Part shown: positions 52,746 to 61,561 of the stretch, in pieces
Numbering within the stretch: position 1 is the first letter of the stretch
How the letters are laid out: every line of letters starts with the position of its first letter
Assembly: GCA_018401435.1 (NCBI GenBank)
Contig: JAGYJW010000008.1
Span: 62,001 to 126,000 of the forward strand
DNA length: 64,000 nt
Direction: 5' to 3'
Source of the DNA: Deltaproteobacteria bacterium
Lineage (GTDB): Bacteria; Myxococcota_A; UBA796; UBA2385
The notes under the pieces: model-generated
Told to the model about the DNA's origin: nothing
Database searches by the model: none
What the model saw: the letters and a program-made list of their open reading frames with translations, nothing else
Position numbers and translations under genes: made by a program

Positions 52746-53504
52746 TCAGTGGTGGTCGTCGCCCTCTTCGTGGGCAACCGACAGCATGATGTAGATCGCC
52801 GACAACAGAGTGAAGACGAAGGCCTGCAGGAAGGACACCCAGATGCCCAACCCCAGGAAGATGGAGGGCACGATGACCGGAACGAGGTCCGACATGATGC
52901 CAAAGACGGTGTGGTCAGCGTTGATATTGCCGAGCAGACGCAGCGAGAGAGAGCCGGGGCGGATGACGAAGACGCCGAAGGCTTCGATGGCGAAGATCAG
53001 CGGCGCCAGCCACCAGACGGGGCCCATCATGTGCTTGAAGAAGCCGACGCCGTTGCGGGCCACACCGGCAGTCACGTAGACAGCCAACACCACCAGCGAC
53101 ATGGCGAGGTTGGTATTGATGTTGTCGGTCGGGGGCAGGCCACCGGGCACGACGGACATCAGGTTGCTGACGAAGATGTAGATGAAGAGGCCGCCAAAGA
53201 GCCAGTAATAGTGGCGGGCGTCCTTCTTGCCGAGCACCGACGCGATCATGTTGAAGATGGCTTCGGTGTACATCTCGAAGGCGTTGCGCAAGCCCAGCCC
53301 CGCAGAGGGGATGTAGCGAGCGTCGCCCTCCAGCGCGAGGGTGCGGTTGAGCCCCATGCGGGCGCCAAGGGCCAGCAGGATGAGGAAGGCGGCGATGCCC
53401 CAGGACGTCAGGATGCGAATCGCGTCGTCGTGAGAGGCGTGCAGCCCGTGCTCAAGGGCGTGAATGACGCCTTCGGGGAGCTGGAACCAGGAGAAGTGGT
53501 ACAT
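52746..53504 (-). CDS. atpB: F0F1 ATP synthase subunit a
   Basis: The 252-residue inner-membrane subunit forms the ion half-channels next to the c-ring. It has five or six hydrophobic helices and the signature RPGSLSLRLLGN with the essential arginine, followed by AVSVAHEE-like acidic and histidine residues near the C-terminus. ATG 53504 shares one base with the atpI stop. The other subunit genes (b, delta, alpha, gamma, beta, epsilon) are absent here, so the ATP synthase operon is split, as in many deltaproteobacteria. Confidence 0.95.
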   Translation of the reverse strand: MYHFSWFQLPEGVIHALEHGLHASHDDAIRILTSWGIAAFLILLALGARMGLNRTLALEGDARYIPSAGLGLRNAFEMYTEAIFNMIASVLGKKDARHYYWLFGGLFIYIFVSNLMSVVPGGLPPTDNINTNLAMSLVVLAVYVTAGVARNGVGFFKHMMGPVWWLAPLIFAIEAFGVFVIRPGSLSLRLLGNINADHTVFGIMSDLVPVIVPSIFLGLGIWVSFLQAFVFTLLSAIYIMLSVAHEEGDDHH

Positions 53505-53887
53505 CAGGCGCTACCCTCGGAGACCTGCAGTCCCCCCGTACCCAGACCCACGGCGGCGACCGCCATCACCGCGGCCACCACCACCGACGATCCGAGGACC
53601 ACCGACAGCGGGGGGAAGCGGGTCAACAGGAAGACGAGGAGGCCGATCAGGGCCAGGAACTTCGTGAAGTAGAGGACCAGGGCGAGGCCGCCACCGTTGC
53701 CCGAGAGCACCGATTCGATGGCCTTTTTCACCACCCAAACCCACAGGGCGAGGTTGACGAGCATCAGCCCGCCCGAAGCTGCAAAGCCCGCCCCGAACGC
53801 AGCCCCACCCAGCCACAAGGCCAGCGGGGTGCCAACGAGCAGCAGCGCCGCGGCGCTAAGGCTGATCGTCTGGGGGGAGACCGTCAT
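53504..53887 (-). CDS. atpI: ATP synthase subunit I (AtpI/UncI)
   Basis: The 127-residue membrane protein has four hydrophobic helices and lies directly before atpB, with a one-base overlap. Helix pattern and position match ATP synthase protein I, which helps c-ring assembly and Mg2+ supply. Sequence in this family is weakly conserved, so the call rests on topology and context. Its 5' end overlaps the preceding atpZ gene by 32 bp. Confidence 0.75.
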   Translation of the reverse strand: MTVSPQTISLSAAALLLVGTPLALWLGGAAFGAGFAASGGLMLVNLALWVWVVKKAIESVLSGNGGGLALVLYFTKFLALIGLLVFLLTRFPPLSVVLGSSVVVAAVMAVAAVGLGTGGLQVSEGSA

Positions 53888-54131
53888 CGTTGCTTTCGCG
53901 GTTCAGGGCTTTGGTGAGCCGCACCATTCCGAGGACGAGCGCGCCGACGGAGAGGAGGAGCAGCAGGACGGGAGTGGTTTGGAGTCGGGAGTCGAGCCAG
54001 GACCCCGCAAGTACGCCGAGGATGACCGTGACGGACATCTCCGAGATCATCGCTGTCAAGCGGGACACCTTCTTGAGGAAGCCGGGATCGAGCACCCCAA
54101 GCCTCCTGGCGGCTCCGCCGTCAAGGGACAC
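53856..54131 (-). CDS. atpZ: AtpZ/AtpI family protein (ATPase gene 1)
   Basis: The start is probably GTG 54131, with AAGGA about 10 nt upstream, giving 91 residues. The two-helix hairpin with a conserved acidic/Ser motif (TAMISEMSVTVILGVLAGS, then WLDSRL) is typical of AtpZ. AtpZ, with AtpI, is reported in other bacteria to handle divalent cations for the ATP synthase and to help assembly. It lies 5 nt downstream of hemL, so hemL and the atp genes are likely cotranscribed. Confidence 0.78.
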   Translation of the reverse strand: MSLDGGAARRLGVLDPGFLKKVSRLTAMISEMSVTVILGVLAGSWLDSRLQTTPVLLLLLSVGALVLGMVRLTKALNRESNDDGLPPDDQP

Positions 54132-54136
54132 CCGAA

Positions 54137-55453
54137 CTAATCCTTCTGGCCGGCCCCGTCAACGACGGCCAATGCCGCCCGGATGCCGTCGATGACCCGC
54201 TGCAGCGCGCGGTCATCCAAGGTGGCCGGCAAGAAGGCGGCTTCGAATTGTGCCGGGGGCAGGTAGACCCCGGCGTCGAGGGCCGCGCGGTGGAAGCGGG
54301 CGAAGGCGTCGAGGTCGCACTCCCGCACCTCGTCCAGATTCTGCGGAGGCGAGGACCGGAAGAAGATCGTAAACATCGACCCCACGCGGGTCATGGACAG
54401 GCCACGACCCTCGACGTCGGGCCGCAGGGCAGCGTCGAGGGCCTCACCGATCGCGTCGAGGCGGGCGTAGAGCGCCTCGTCGAGCAGGGCGAGCGTGGCC
54501 CGGCCGGCAGCGACCGCCAGGGGATTTCCCGACAGGGTGCCGGCCTGGTAGACCGGGCCCTCGGGGCTCAGGCGCTGCATGATCTCGCGACGCCCGCCAA
54601 AGGCCGCCAGCGGCAGTCCGCCACCGACGATCTTGCCCAGGCAGACCAGGTCGGCGTCCACCCCATAGCGCTCGGCCGCGCCCCCGCGGGCCAGCCGAAA
54701 GCCCGTCATGACCTCGTCGAGAATGAGCAGGGTGCCGTGCTCCTGGGTGAGGCGGCGCAGGCCTTCGAGGTAGCCGGGCGCCGGCGCGATGCAGCCCATA
54801 TTTCCCGCGACCGGTTCCACGATCACGGCCGCCACACGCTGCCTCTGCAGGTGCTTTTCAATGGCGGGCAAGTCGTTGAAGGGCGCGGTGAGGGTCAACG
54901 CCGCCGTGGCAGCCGGGATGCCGGGCGATCCAGGCTGCGCAAAGGTCTCCACCCCAGACCCCGCCGCCACCAGCAGGGCGTCGTGGGCGCCGTGGTAGCA
55001 GCCGTCGATCTTGATGATGACGTCACGGCCGGTGAAGCCGCGCGCCAGGCGGATGGCGTGCATGGTGGCCTCGGTGCCCGACGAGCACAGGCGCACCTGC
55101 TCCAGCACCGGGTGGGCCTCGACCAGCGCCTCGGCGAAGTCCACCTCGGCGGCCGTGGGCGCCCCAAAGGAGCTGCCGCGACGAGCGGCCTCGATGATCG
55201 CCTCGGTCACCACCGGGTGGGCGTGGCCGAGGATCAGCGGGCCCCAAGACCCGATCAGGTCGACATAGTCATTGCCGTCTTCGTCGATGAGCGAGGTGCC
55301 CTCGCCCCGTGCGATGAAGGGTGGGTCCCCCCGGACGGCGGCGAAGGCGCGCACCGGCGAGTTGACGCCGCCGGGGATGACCTCCCGAGCACGCTCCAAG
55401 AGGCGCCGCGAGCGGCTGTGGTCGAGGTGGGCAGGCTGATGGGGTGCAGACAT
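54137..55453 (-). CDS. hemL: Glutamate-1-semialdehyde 2,1-aminomutase
   Basis: The 438-residue PLP enzyme makes 5-aminolevulinate, the first committed precursor of heme in the C5 pathway. It contains the family start PGGVNSPVRAF, SSGTEATMHAIR, the active-site segments DGCYHGAHDALL and DEVMTGFR, and the PLP lysine in CLGKIVGGGLP. TLSGNPLA is also diagnostic. It precedes atpZ by 5 nt. No SD is evident before the ATG. TAGGGC lies 6 nt upstream and may be a weak -10 for a leaderless transcript. Confidence 0.95.
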   Translation of the reverse strand: MSAPHQPAHLDHSRSRRLLERAREVIPGGVNSPVRAFAAVRGDPPFIARGEGTSLIDEDGNDYVDLIGSWGPLILGHAHPVVTEAIIEAARRGSSFGAPTAAEVDFAEALVEAHPVLEQVRLCSSGTEATMHAIRLARGFTGRDVIIKIDGCYHGAHDALLVAAGSGVETFAQPGSPGIPAATAALTLTAPFNDLPAIEKHLQRQRVAAVIVEPVAGNMGCIAPAPGYLEGLRRLTQEHGTLLILDEVMTGFRLARGGAAERYGVDADLVCLGKIVGGGLPLAAFGGRREIMQRLSPEGPVYQAGTLSGNPLAVAAGRATLALLDEALYARLDAIGEALDAALRPDVEGRGLSMTRVGSMFTIFFRSSPPQNLDEVRECDLDAFARFHRAALDAGVYLPPAQFEAAFLPATLDDRALQRVIDGIRAALAVVDGAGQKD

Positions 55454-55459
55454 GCAGGT

Positions 55460-55465
55460 GCCCTA
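55460..55465 (-). promoter_or_regulatory. Possible weak -10 before hemL
   Basis: TAGGGC on the minus strand ends 6 nt before the hemL ATG. It lacks the final T of the motif, so the call is weak. Confidence 0.2.
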
Positions 55466-55517
55466 ACCGGGGGCCCCGAATTCGTCCGATCGACAGCGAC
55501 CCCCGCGGACCGTCTGC

Positions 55518-56369
55518 CTACATGCCGCCCAGCAGGCGCTGACGCCGCCGGATGAGGCTGGCATCCAGCACGTCGCCCCCTGCGAGGGCCTCATCGAGCT
55601 CTGCCAGCGCGGCCTCTCGGCCTTCGAGGCGCTCGAGCGCCGTGGCCATGCCCAGGCGGGCCAGGGCGCCGCCGGCAGAGGCGCTGCCCAGGGCGCGCAC
55701 CGCCTGATCGTAGGCGTCGTAGGCAGCCGCGGGGTCATCGGCCAGCTTCACGCGTGCCAGAGCCAGCAGGGCCTGCCCGGCCTGGTCGGGGTGCTCGGCC
55801 GCCCGGGCGAGCAGGCGGTCGGCGCGGGTGCGGGCGTCTCCCTCCACCTCGACGCGCGCCAGCGCCTTGCCGGCCTCGAGCAGCCAGCGGCCAGCGTCGG
55901 GATGGGCGGGCGCGGCCAGCGGCGGCCTCCCAGGCAGCGGCCGCACGCTCGGCGTCGTCCAGCCCGACTCGATAGACGCCGGCCGCGAGGGCGTGGGCGT
56001 CGGCGACGTGGTCGGAGTCCGGCCAGTCCTGGCGGAAGGCTTCGAGCCGGGCCAAGGCCAGGTCGGGGTCTTCGCCCAGCAGGGCAGTCAGCTGGGCAGC
56101 GCGCCAGGCCGCCTCGTGCCGCTTTGCATCCGGTCCGGGGCCCGCCGCCAGGGACAGGTAGGCGTCGGTGGCTTGGGCCACCCGACCCGCAGCCACGAGG
56201 TCGGCGGGCCGTCGAGGGCCACCGGGCTCCAGGGGCTGGCCCACCAGAGGGCTGCAGCACCCAGCAGCAGCGGCACTGCGAGGACCGCAGACGCCAGGTA
56301 GGCGAACTCGCGGTTCATCCACCGGGGCAGCCGCAAGGCAGGGGAGCGCTTTGTGCGGGGAACATTCAT
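55518..56369 (-). pseudogene. Membrane-anchored TPR-like protein with two frameshifts
   Basis: From ATG 56369 the frame gives one transmembrane helix (about 24-45), then shifts near 56205. The second frame encodes helical repeats (LVAAGRVAQATDAYLSL and EAAWRAAQL among them). A second shift near 55920 leads to LLEAGKALARVEVEG, further Ala/Leu repeats and a stop at 55518. Rejoined, this is about 280 residues: an anchor plus TPR-like repeats, as in periplasmic scaffold proteins. Breaks fall in GC runs and the repeats are otherwise preserved, so sequencing error is as likely as decay. The gene lies between gyrA and hemL, same strand. Confidence 0.65.
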
Positions 56370-56377
56370 CGCGTGGA

Positions 56378-56383
56378 ACGCTA
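56378..56383 (-). promoter_or_regulatory. Possible -10 box of a leaderless transcript (TPR-like gene)
   Basis: TAGCGT on the minus strand ends 8 nt before ATG 56369. No SD is seen, so translation may begin at the 5' end of the mRNA. Confidence 0.3.
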
Positions 56384-56461
56384 TTCCGTTGTGCGGCCTC
56401 GGGTCAACCCGGGGCCCGGCCCCTGGACACGCGGGGCCCCCAAGAGGGTCCCGTCCGGGGC

Positions 56462-59110
56462 TCAGCGGTCGTCGTCGTCGTCTGGGTCGTCCTGCGCGTC
56501 AACGCTGTCACTGTCGAAGTCTTCGTCGTCACCTTCGTCGGCTTCGTCGCCTTCGTCGGCATCCGGATCCGCGTCGTCCAGGAGGGCCGCAGCAGGATCG
56601 TCCTCGGCCGCTACCAGCCCGGCTTCGACGCCTTCTGGCGCAACCTCCGGCCCGTCGTCTTCGTCGGCATCGACGACGCGGGCCACGCTGACAATGCGCT
56701 CGTCGTCTTCGATGCGCATGACGGTCACGCCCTTGGTATTGCGGTGCACCTCGCGGATGTCCGCCACCGGCGTCTTGATGACCCGACCGGTATCGGTGAT
56801 CAGCATGACGCGGTCGCCATCGTGGACCAGCAGCACGCCGGCGACCCGGCCGTTGCGTTCGTCGGTGATGATGTCGATGATGCCGCGCCCGCCGCGCTTC
56901 TGTTCGCGGTATTCGTCCAGGGCGGTGCGCTTGCCATAGCCATTCTCGGTGATGGTCAGCAGGCGCAAGGAGGGGTCGGAATCCAGGGGCAGCACGGCGG
57001 CGACGCTGTCCCCCTCATCCAAGGACACGCCGCGCACGCCGCGGGCAACGCGGCCCATATTGCGCACATCCGAACCGTCGAAGCGGATGGTGATGCCCGA
57101 CCGGGTCGCGATCATCAGCTGCTGATCGGTCTTGGTCTTGATGACGGTGAGCAGCTCGTCGCCGTCCGCGCAGTCATAGGCGCGCAAGCCGTTGGACCGG
57201 ATGTTGGCATAATCCGACAGGCGGGTGCGCTTGACCAGGCCGCGGGTGGACCCGAAGACCAGGTCGCAGTCGTCTTCGAAGTCGCGAATGCCCAGCACCA
57301 CCCGAATGGTGTCGCCGGACTGCATGGGCACGAGGTTGACAATGGGCGTGCCGCGCGCATCCCGGCCGACCTCGGGCACCTCGTAGACCGGCAGCTTGTA
57401 GACCCAGCCCTGGCCGGTGAAGACCAGCAGATCGGAGTGGGTATTGGCGACAAAGATGTCCTGGACGCTGTCCTCGTCGCGGGTGCGCATGCCGCGCTTG
57501 CCGAAGCCCCCGCGGCGCTGCTCAGCGTATTCGCTCTGGCTGGACCGCTTGATGTAGCCGTTGACGCTCAGCGTCACGACCTGGTCTTCCTGGGCGATGA
57601 GGTCGAGGATGCTGAGGTCGCCGCTGGCCTCGGTGAAGGTGGTGCGCCGGGGGTCGGTGTACTTGTCCTTGATCAGCAGCAGCTCTTCGCGGATGACCTC
57701 CATCAGGCGGTCGTCCGAGGCCAGGATGGCCTGCAGCTTGCCGATCTCGATCTCGAGTTCGGCGTACTCGTCCAGCAGCTTCTGGCGCTCCATGCCCGTC
57801 AGGCGGCGCAGCTGCATCTCGAGGATGGCGTTGGCCTGCCGCACGCTGAAGTCGAAGCGGGCCACCAATTCCTGGCGGGCGCTGTCCACATTGGCGCTGG
57901 CACGGATGAGGGCGATGATCTCGTCGAGGTGGTCCAGCGCGATCAGGTAGCCATCAAGCAGGTGCTTGCGATCGAGGGCCTTGCGCAGCTCGAAGCGGCA
58001 ACGGCGCACCGTCACATCCCGGCGGTGCTGGAGGTAATGCTCCAGCATCTCCTTGAGGGTGAGCACCTGGGGCCGGTTGTGAACGATGGCCAGCAGGATG
58101 ACGCCAAATGTGCTCTGCAAGGCCGTGTGCTTGAAGAGCTGGTTGAGGATGATCTCGCGCACCGCGTCGCGCTTGAGCTCGATCACCACGCGCATGCCGT
58201 TGCGGTCGGACTCGTCACGCAGGGCCGAGATGCCCTCGATGCGCTTGGTCTTGACCAGGTTGGCGATCTCGATCAGCAGCCGGGCCTTGTTCACCTGGAA
58301 GGGCAGCTCGTCGATGATGATGACGTCGCGGCCGGTGCTGGTCTGTTCAAAGAAGGTGTGGCCCCGCACGACCACCCGGCCGCGACCGGTGTGGTAGGCC
58401 TCGTGCACCCCGCGCATGCCGTAGATGGTGCCCGAGGTGGGAAAGTCCGGGCCGGGGATGTGCTTCATCAGCCCGTCGATGCTGATGTCGGGGTCCAGGG
58501 ACAGGGCGATCGCGCCATCGATCACCTCACCCAGGTTGTGGGGCGGGACCTTGGTGGCCATGCCCACCGCGATGCCATCGGAGCCATTCACCAACAGGTT
58601 GGGGAAGGCCGCCGGCATGACGACGGGTTCGACCGTGGTGCCGTCGAAATTGGGCGTGAAGCTGACGGTGTTTTTGTCGATTTCGTTGGTAGAAACCAGC
58701 TCTTCAGCGAGAGCCGTCATCTTGCATTCGGTGTAGCGGTAGGCGGCGGCCGGGTCGCCGTCCACGCTGCCGAAGTTGCCCTGGCCGTTGACCAGGGGGC
58801 TGCGCATATTCCAGGGCTGGGCCATGCGGACCAGAGCGTCGTAGACCGCGCTGTCGCCGTGGGGGTGGTACTTCTTGAGCACCTCGCCCACCACGCCGGC
58901 GCACTTGGTGAAGCGCCGGTTCGACAGCATGCCCTCGCGGAACATGGCGTAGAGAATCCGGCGGTGGACCGGCTTCAAGCCGTCGCGCACGTCGGGCAGG
59001 GCGCGCCCGATGATGACCGACATCGAGTAGTCGAGGTACGAGGAGCGCATCTCCTCTTCGATGTCGATGGGGACCAGCGATCGGGCGAATTCATCCACGA
59101 GGGTGTCCAC
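56462..59110 (-). CDS. gyrA: DNA gyrase subunit A
   Basis: The likely start is GTG 59110 (882 residues), about 13 residues before the conserved [17 protein letters not shown]. The breakage-reunion domain has [13 protein letters not shown], the quinolone pocket [10 protein letters not shown] with the sensitive Ser and Asp, and the active-site tyrosine in AAAYRYTE. The C-terminal DNA-wrapping beta-pinwheel contains the gyrase-specific box [10 protein letters not shown], with an inserted Phe compared with the usual QRRGGKG, which separates it from topoisomerase IV. The last 60 residues are an acidic Asp/Glu tail. With GyrB it introduces negative supercoils. No gyrB is in the window. Confidence 0.96.
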   Translation of the reverse strand: MDTLVDEFARSLVPIDIEEEMRSSYLDYSMSVIIGRALPDVRDGLKPVHRRILYAMFREGMLSNRRFTKCAGVVGEVLKKYHPHGDSAVYDALVRMAQPWNMRSPLVNGQGNFGSVDGDPAAAYRYTECKMTALAEELVSTNEIDKNTVSFTPNFDGTTVEPVVMPAAFPNLLVNGSDGIAVGMATKVPPHNLGEVIDGAIALSLDPDISIDGLMKHIPGPDFPTSGTIYGMRGVHEAYHTGRGRVVVRGHTFFEQTSTGRDVIIIDELPFQVNKARLLIEIANLVKTKRIEGISALRDESDRNGMRVVIELKRDAVREIILNQLFKHTALQSTFGVILLAIVHNRPQVLTLKEMLEHYLQHRRDVTVRRCRFELRKALDRKHLLDGYLIALDHLDEIIALIRASANVDSARQELVARFDFSVRQANAILEMQLRRLTGMERQKLLDEYAELEIEIGKLQAILASDDRLMEVIREELLLIKDKYTDPRRTTFTEASGDLSILDLIAQEDQVVTLSVNGYIKRSSQSEYAEQRRGGFGKRGMRTRDEDSVQDIFVANTHSDLLVFTGQGWVYKLPVYEVPEVGRDARGTPIVNLVPMQSGDTIRVVLGIRDFEDDCDLVFGSTRGLVKRTRLSDYANIRSNGLRAYDCADGDELLTVIKTKTDQQLMIATRSGITIRFDGSDVRNMGRVARGVRGVSLDEGDSVAAVLPLDSDPSLRLLTITENGYGKRTALDEYREQKRGGRGIIDIITDERNGRVAGVLLVHDGDRVMLITDTGRVIKTPVADIREVHRNTKGVTVMRIEDDERIVSVARVVDADEDDGPEVAPEGVEAGLVAAEDDPAAALLDDADPDADEGDEADEGDDEDFDSDSVDAQDDPDDDDDR

Positions 59111-59243
59111 GTTCCGGGTGACAGGGCAGGCGAGCGCCGGGCGCACGCTGCGACCCGTCCCCCTAATCCGGTTGGGGAGATCTGGCCGCGCCCGGCCTGC
59201 CTGAGCCTGTCCGCCGGGCCGGCCCCGCGCTAGCCGCAAGGGC

Positions 59244-60870
59244 ATGGCCCTTGCCCCCACCTTTCGCGCTGCCGCAGCCACCGCCCTGGCTGCGCCGATC
59301 CTCGTGCTGCTGGTGGCCGGACTCGGGCAGGCCGCGCTGCGACGGTCCCTGGACCTGCGGGATCTCCCAGGGCCGGGCGGCGTCAAGGTGCTCACCGCGC
59401 TGGCAACCCAGAACCTGGACCGCGACGGGCTCACCCGGCTGACCGGCACCTTGTTGCCCCTCTTTCCCGACCCGCTGCAGGCCTTGCGCGCGGTGGTGGC
59501 CGCCGGCGCCCTGTTGGCCGTGGCGGGCGCCCTGCTCGCCGGGCGGGCGCTGGCGGGCCCCCGCGCGGGGCTCCTGGCGGGGCTGGTGGCGGCCAGCTTC
59601 GGGCAGTCGCTCTTTGCATCCGTGCTGCAGTGCCCCGACGCCCCGGCCTGGGGCCTGGCCTGGCTGGGGGTGGGCCTGAGCTGGATGGCCGCGCGGCAGG
59701 GCGGGGCCTAGGCTGCCACTGGCTGCGGTCGGCAGCGCCCTCACCGTGATCGGGGTCGCCCTCAAGGTGAACGCGGCGCCCAGCCTCGCGATGCTGGTCC
59801 TGGCCCCCCTGATGATGGCCCCCCGCCAGCCGCTGCGGCGCTCGCCGTGATCGCGCTGATGGCGCTGGGGGGCGGCCTCGCCGGGATGCGCTTCTTGCCC
59901 AGGGACCCCACCCAACAGGCCGAGGCCCCCCAAGCCCTGGACCTCGCCGCCGTGCGAGACGGACTCGACGCCATTGTCGGCCTGGCCGATCACCAGCAGC
60001 CCGCCGGCACCCCCCTGGTGCAGCTCGCCCTGTTGGGCCTGGTGGGGGCGGCCTTGCCGGGGCCGCGCTGGGGAATTCGCCTGCTGCTGGCCGCCGTGGG
60101 ATTGATCGCCGCAGGGCTCACCGCCAGCACCGTGGGCGAGCTGCTGCGCCCCCGCTACCTGCTCGCGGCGATGCTGCCAGCCGGGCGCTGGCGGGCGCCT
60201 TGGGTGGGCTGCTGCTGGATGGGGTCGCGGTCCTGGCGCGCGGTCGAGGGCCCATCGCCCGCCGGATGCTGGCCCTGGCCCTGACCGCGGCCCTTCTGGC
60301 GCCGCTGCTGTTGGACGGGCTGGCCTATCTGCAGGCCTGGAGCCGGCAGCGGGAGGGCCTGCTGGGCAGCGCCCCGGCGGCCATGCCCCGCGCCCCCGAG
60401 GCCTGGGCGCGCAGGTACAGCCGGATGAGCCTGCTCGACTTCACGGATAGCTCCGAGATCGGCGCCTTGAGCCTGGTCCAGCTGGCCAGCGCAGCGCCGC
60501 CGGGCGGGGTGGCCAGCATTCCTTTGCGGGATGCGCGGGAATTCCACCTCTCTGCCGGCGCCGCCCTGAATGGGCACGAATACCGCATTTTGGAAGAGCG
60601 GCGCTGCTGTGGGGGCTTGCCCGCCGACGCCTGTGCGGCCCAGGTTGTGGACGCCCTGGACGCCGCTGGCGCCCGACTGGTGCTGCCCCTGCCCATCGAC
60701 GGCCAGATGCGGGTGCCCCGGCCTCACCAGGCCTGGTGGGCGGCGCTGCGGCAGGCGGCGGAGGCGCGGGGCGGCGGGGCCGATGCCGACGCGTGGTGGT
60801 GGGTGCGCGAGGCTACCCAGATCGCCGCTGCCCTGCCCGGTGCCAGGCGCCGCACCGCGCCCACGCTAAA
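59244..60870 (+). pseudogene. Polytopic membrane protein (glycosyltransferase-like) with at least three frameshifts
   Basis: ATG 59244 begins a frame with hydrophobic helices (ILVLLVAGLGQAAL, LLAGLVAASFGQSL) that meets a stop at 59709-59711. Coding-like sequence then continues in other frames, with breaks near 59705, 59845 and 60190, giving further helices (LLGLVGAALPG, LLLDGVAVLARG) and a soluble C-terminal domain containing DAREFHLSAGAAL and CCGGLPADACAA. The true 3' end is uncertain. Overall layout resembles the membrane protein at 21051-22871. The lack of internal stops between breaks suggests recent damage or assembly indels. Confidence 0.6.
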
Positions 60871-60872
60871 AT
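60867..60872 (+). promoter_or_regulatory. Possible -10 box before the AAA_28 ATPase gene
   Basis: TAAAAT (5/6 match to the -10 consensus) lies 18 nt upstream of ATG 60891, so the leader would be about 12 nt and include GGAGG. No -35 is recognised. Confidence 0.35.
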
Positions 60873-60890
60873 GCTCCGCTTGGAGGATGG

Positions 60891-61520
60891 ATGGCGCTGA
60901 GACCCAACGAGACCGGACGCGCGCGCATCGCGCTCACCGGCGGCCCCGGAGGCGGCAAGACCACAGCCGCGGACCTCTTTCGCCGAGAGATCGGCGATGT
61001 GGCCGTGCTCGTCCCCGAAGCCGCCACCATGCTCTTCACCGGGGGCTTCCCCCGCGTCTCGGACGACGACGGCGCCGCCCAGGCCGTCCAGCGCGCCATC
61101 TACCATGTGCAGCGCAACCTCGAGGATCTCCAGACCGCACGCTATCCGGGCCGGGTCTTGATCTGCGACCGGGGCACCGTGGACGGCGCCGCGTATTGGC
61201 CGGGCGAGGCCGAAGGCTTCTTTGCCGATGTCGGCTCTACACTGGAATCTGAGCTGGCCCGCTATGACGCGGTCATCTTCTTCGAGACGGCCGCCGCAGG
61301 AGGCGCCAGCATCGAAGGCGGCAACCCCGCACGCATCGAGGGCCTCGCCGAGGCCCGCGCCATCGACGCCCGCCTGCGCGCGCTGTGGATCCACCACCCC
61401 AACTTCGTGCTGGTCCCACACAACGACAGCTTCTTCAAGAAGTTGACCTTCGGGCTGGCCAGCATCGAGAGCATCGTCGGCCAGCTCGAACCCAGGTGCC
61501 ACCCGGCGGCCAAAGGCTGA
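60891..61520 (+). CDS. P-loop ATPase, AAA_28/NadR-like
   Basis: The 209-residue protein starts at ATG 60891 behind GGAGG. It has Walker A GGPGGGKTT (17-25), a strand-helix with EAATMLFTGGFP, and LICDRGTVDGAAYWPG, the conserved Asp/Arg-rich motif of the AAA_28 group related to the kinase domain of NadR and eukaryotic TTD14-like proteins. It probably binds and hydrolyses a nucleotide or phosphorylates a small molecule. The substrate is unknown. It stands alone in the plus direction with its own likely promoter. Confidence 0.78.
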   Translation: MALRPNETGRARIALTGGPGGGKTTAADLFRREIGDVAVLVPEAATMLFTGGFPRVSDDDGAAQAVQRAIYHVQRNLEDLQTARYPGRVLICDRGTVDGAAYWPGEAEGFFADVGSTLESELARYDAVIFFETAAAGGASIEGGNPARIEGLAEARAIDARLRALWIHHPNFVLVPHNDSFFKKLTFGLASIESIVGQLEPRCHPAAKG

Positions 61521-61549
61521 GCGCCTCCCCAAGCACGGCCCCCCTGCGC

Positions 61550-61555
61550 TACGCT
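61550..61555 (+). promoter_or_regulatory. Possible -10 box of a leaderless transcript (PEGA protein)
   Basis: TACGCT ends 6 nt before ATG 61562. No SD or clear -35 is present. Confidence 0.35.
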
Positions 61556-61561
61556 GCCGCG

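Noticed and set aside
56168..59233. Plus-strand open frame of about 1000 codons
   Set aside because: Antisense to gyrA. Long antisense frames are expected at this GC content.
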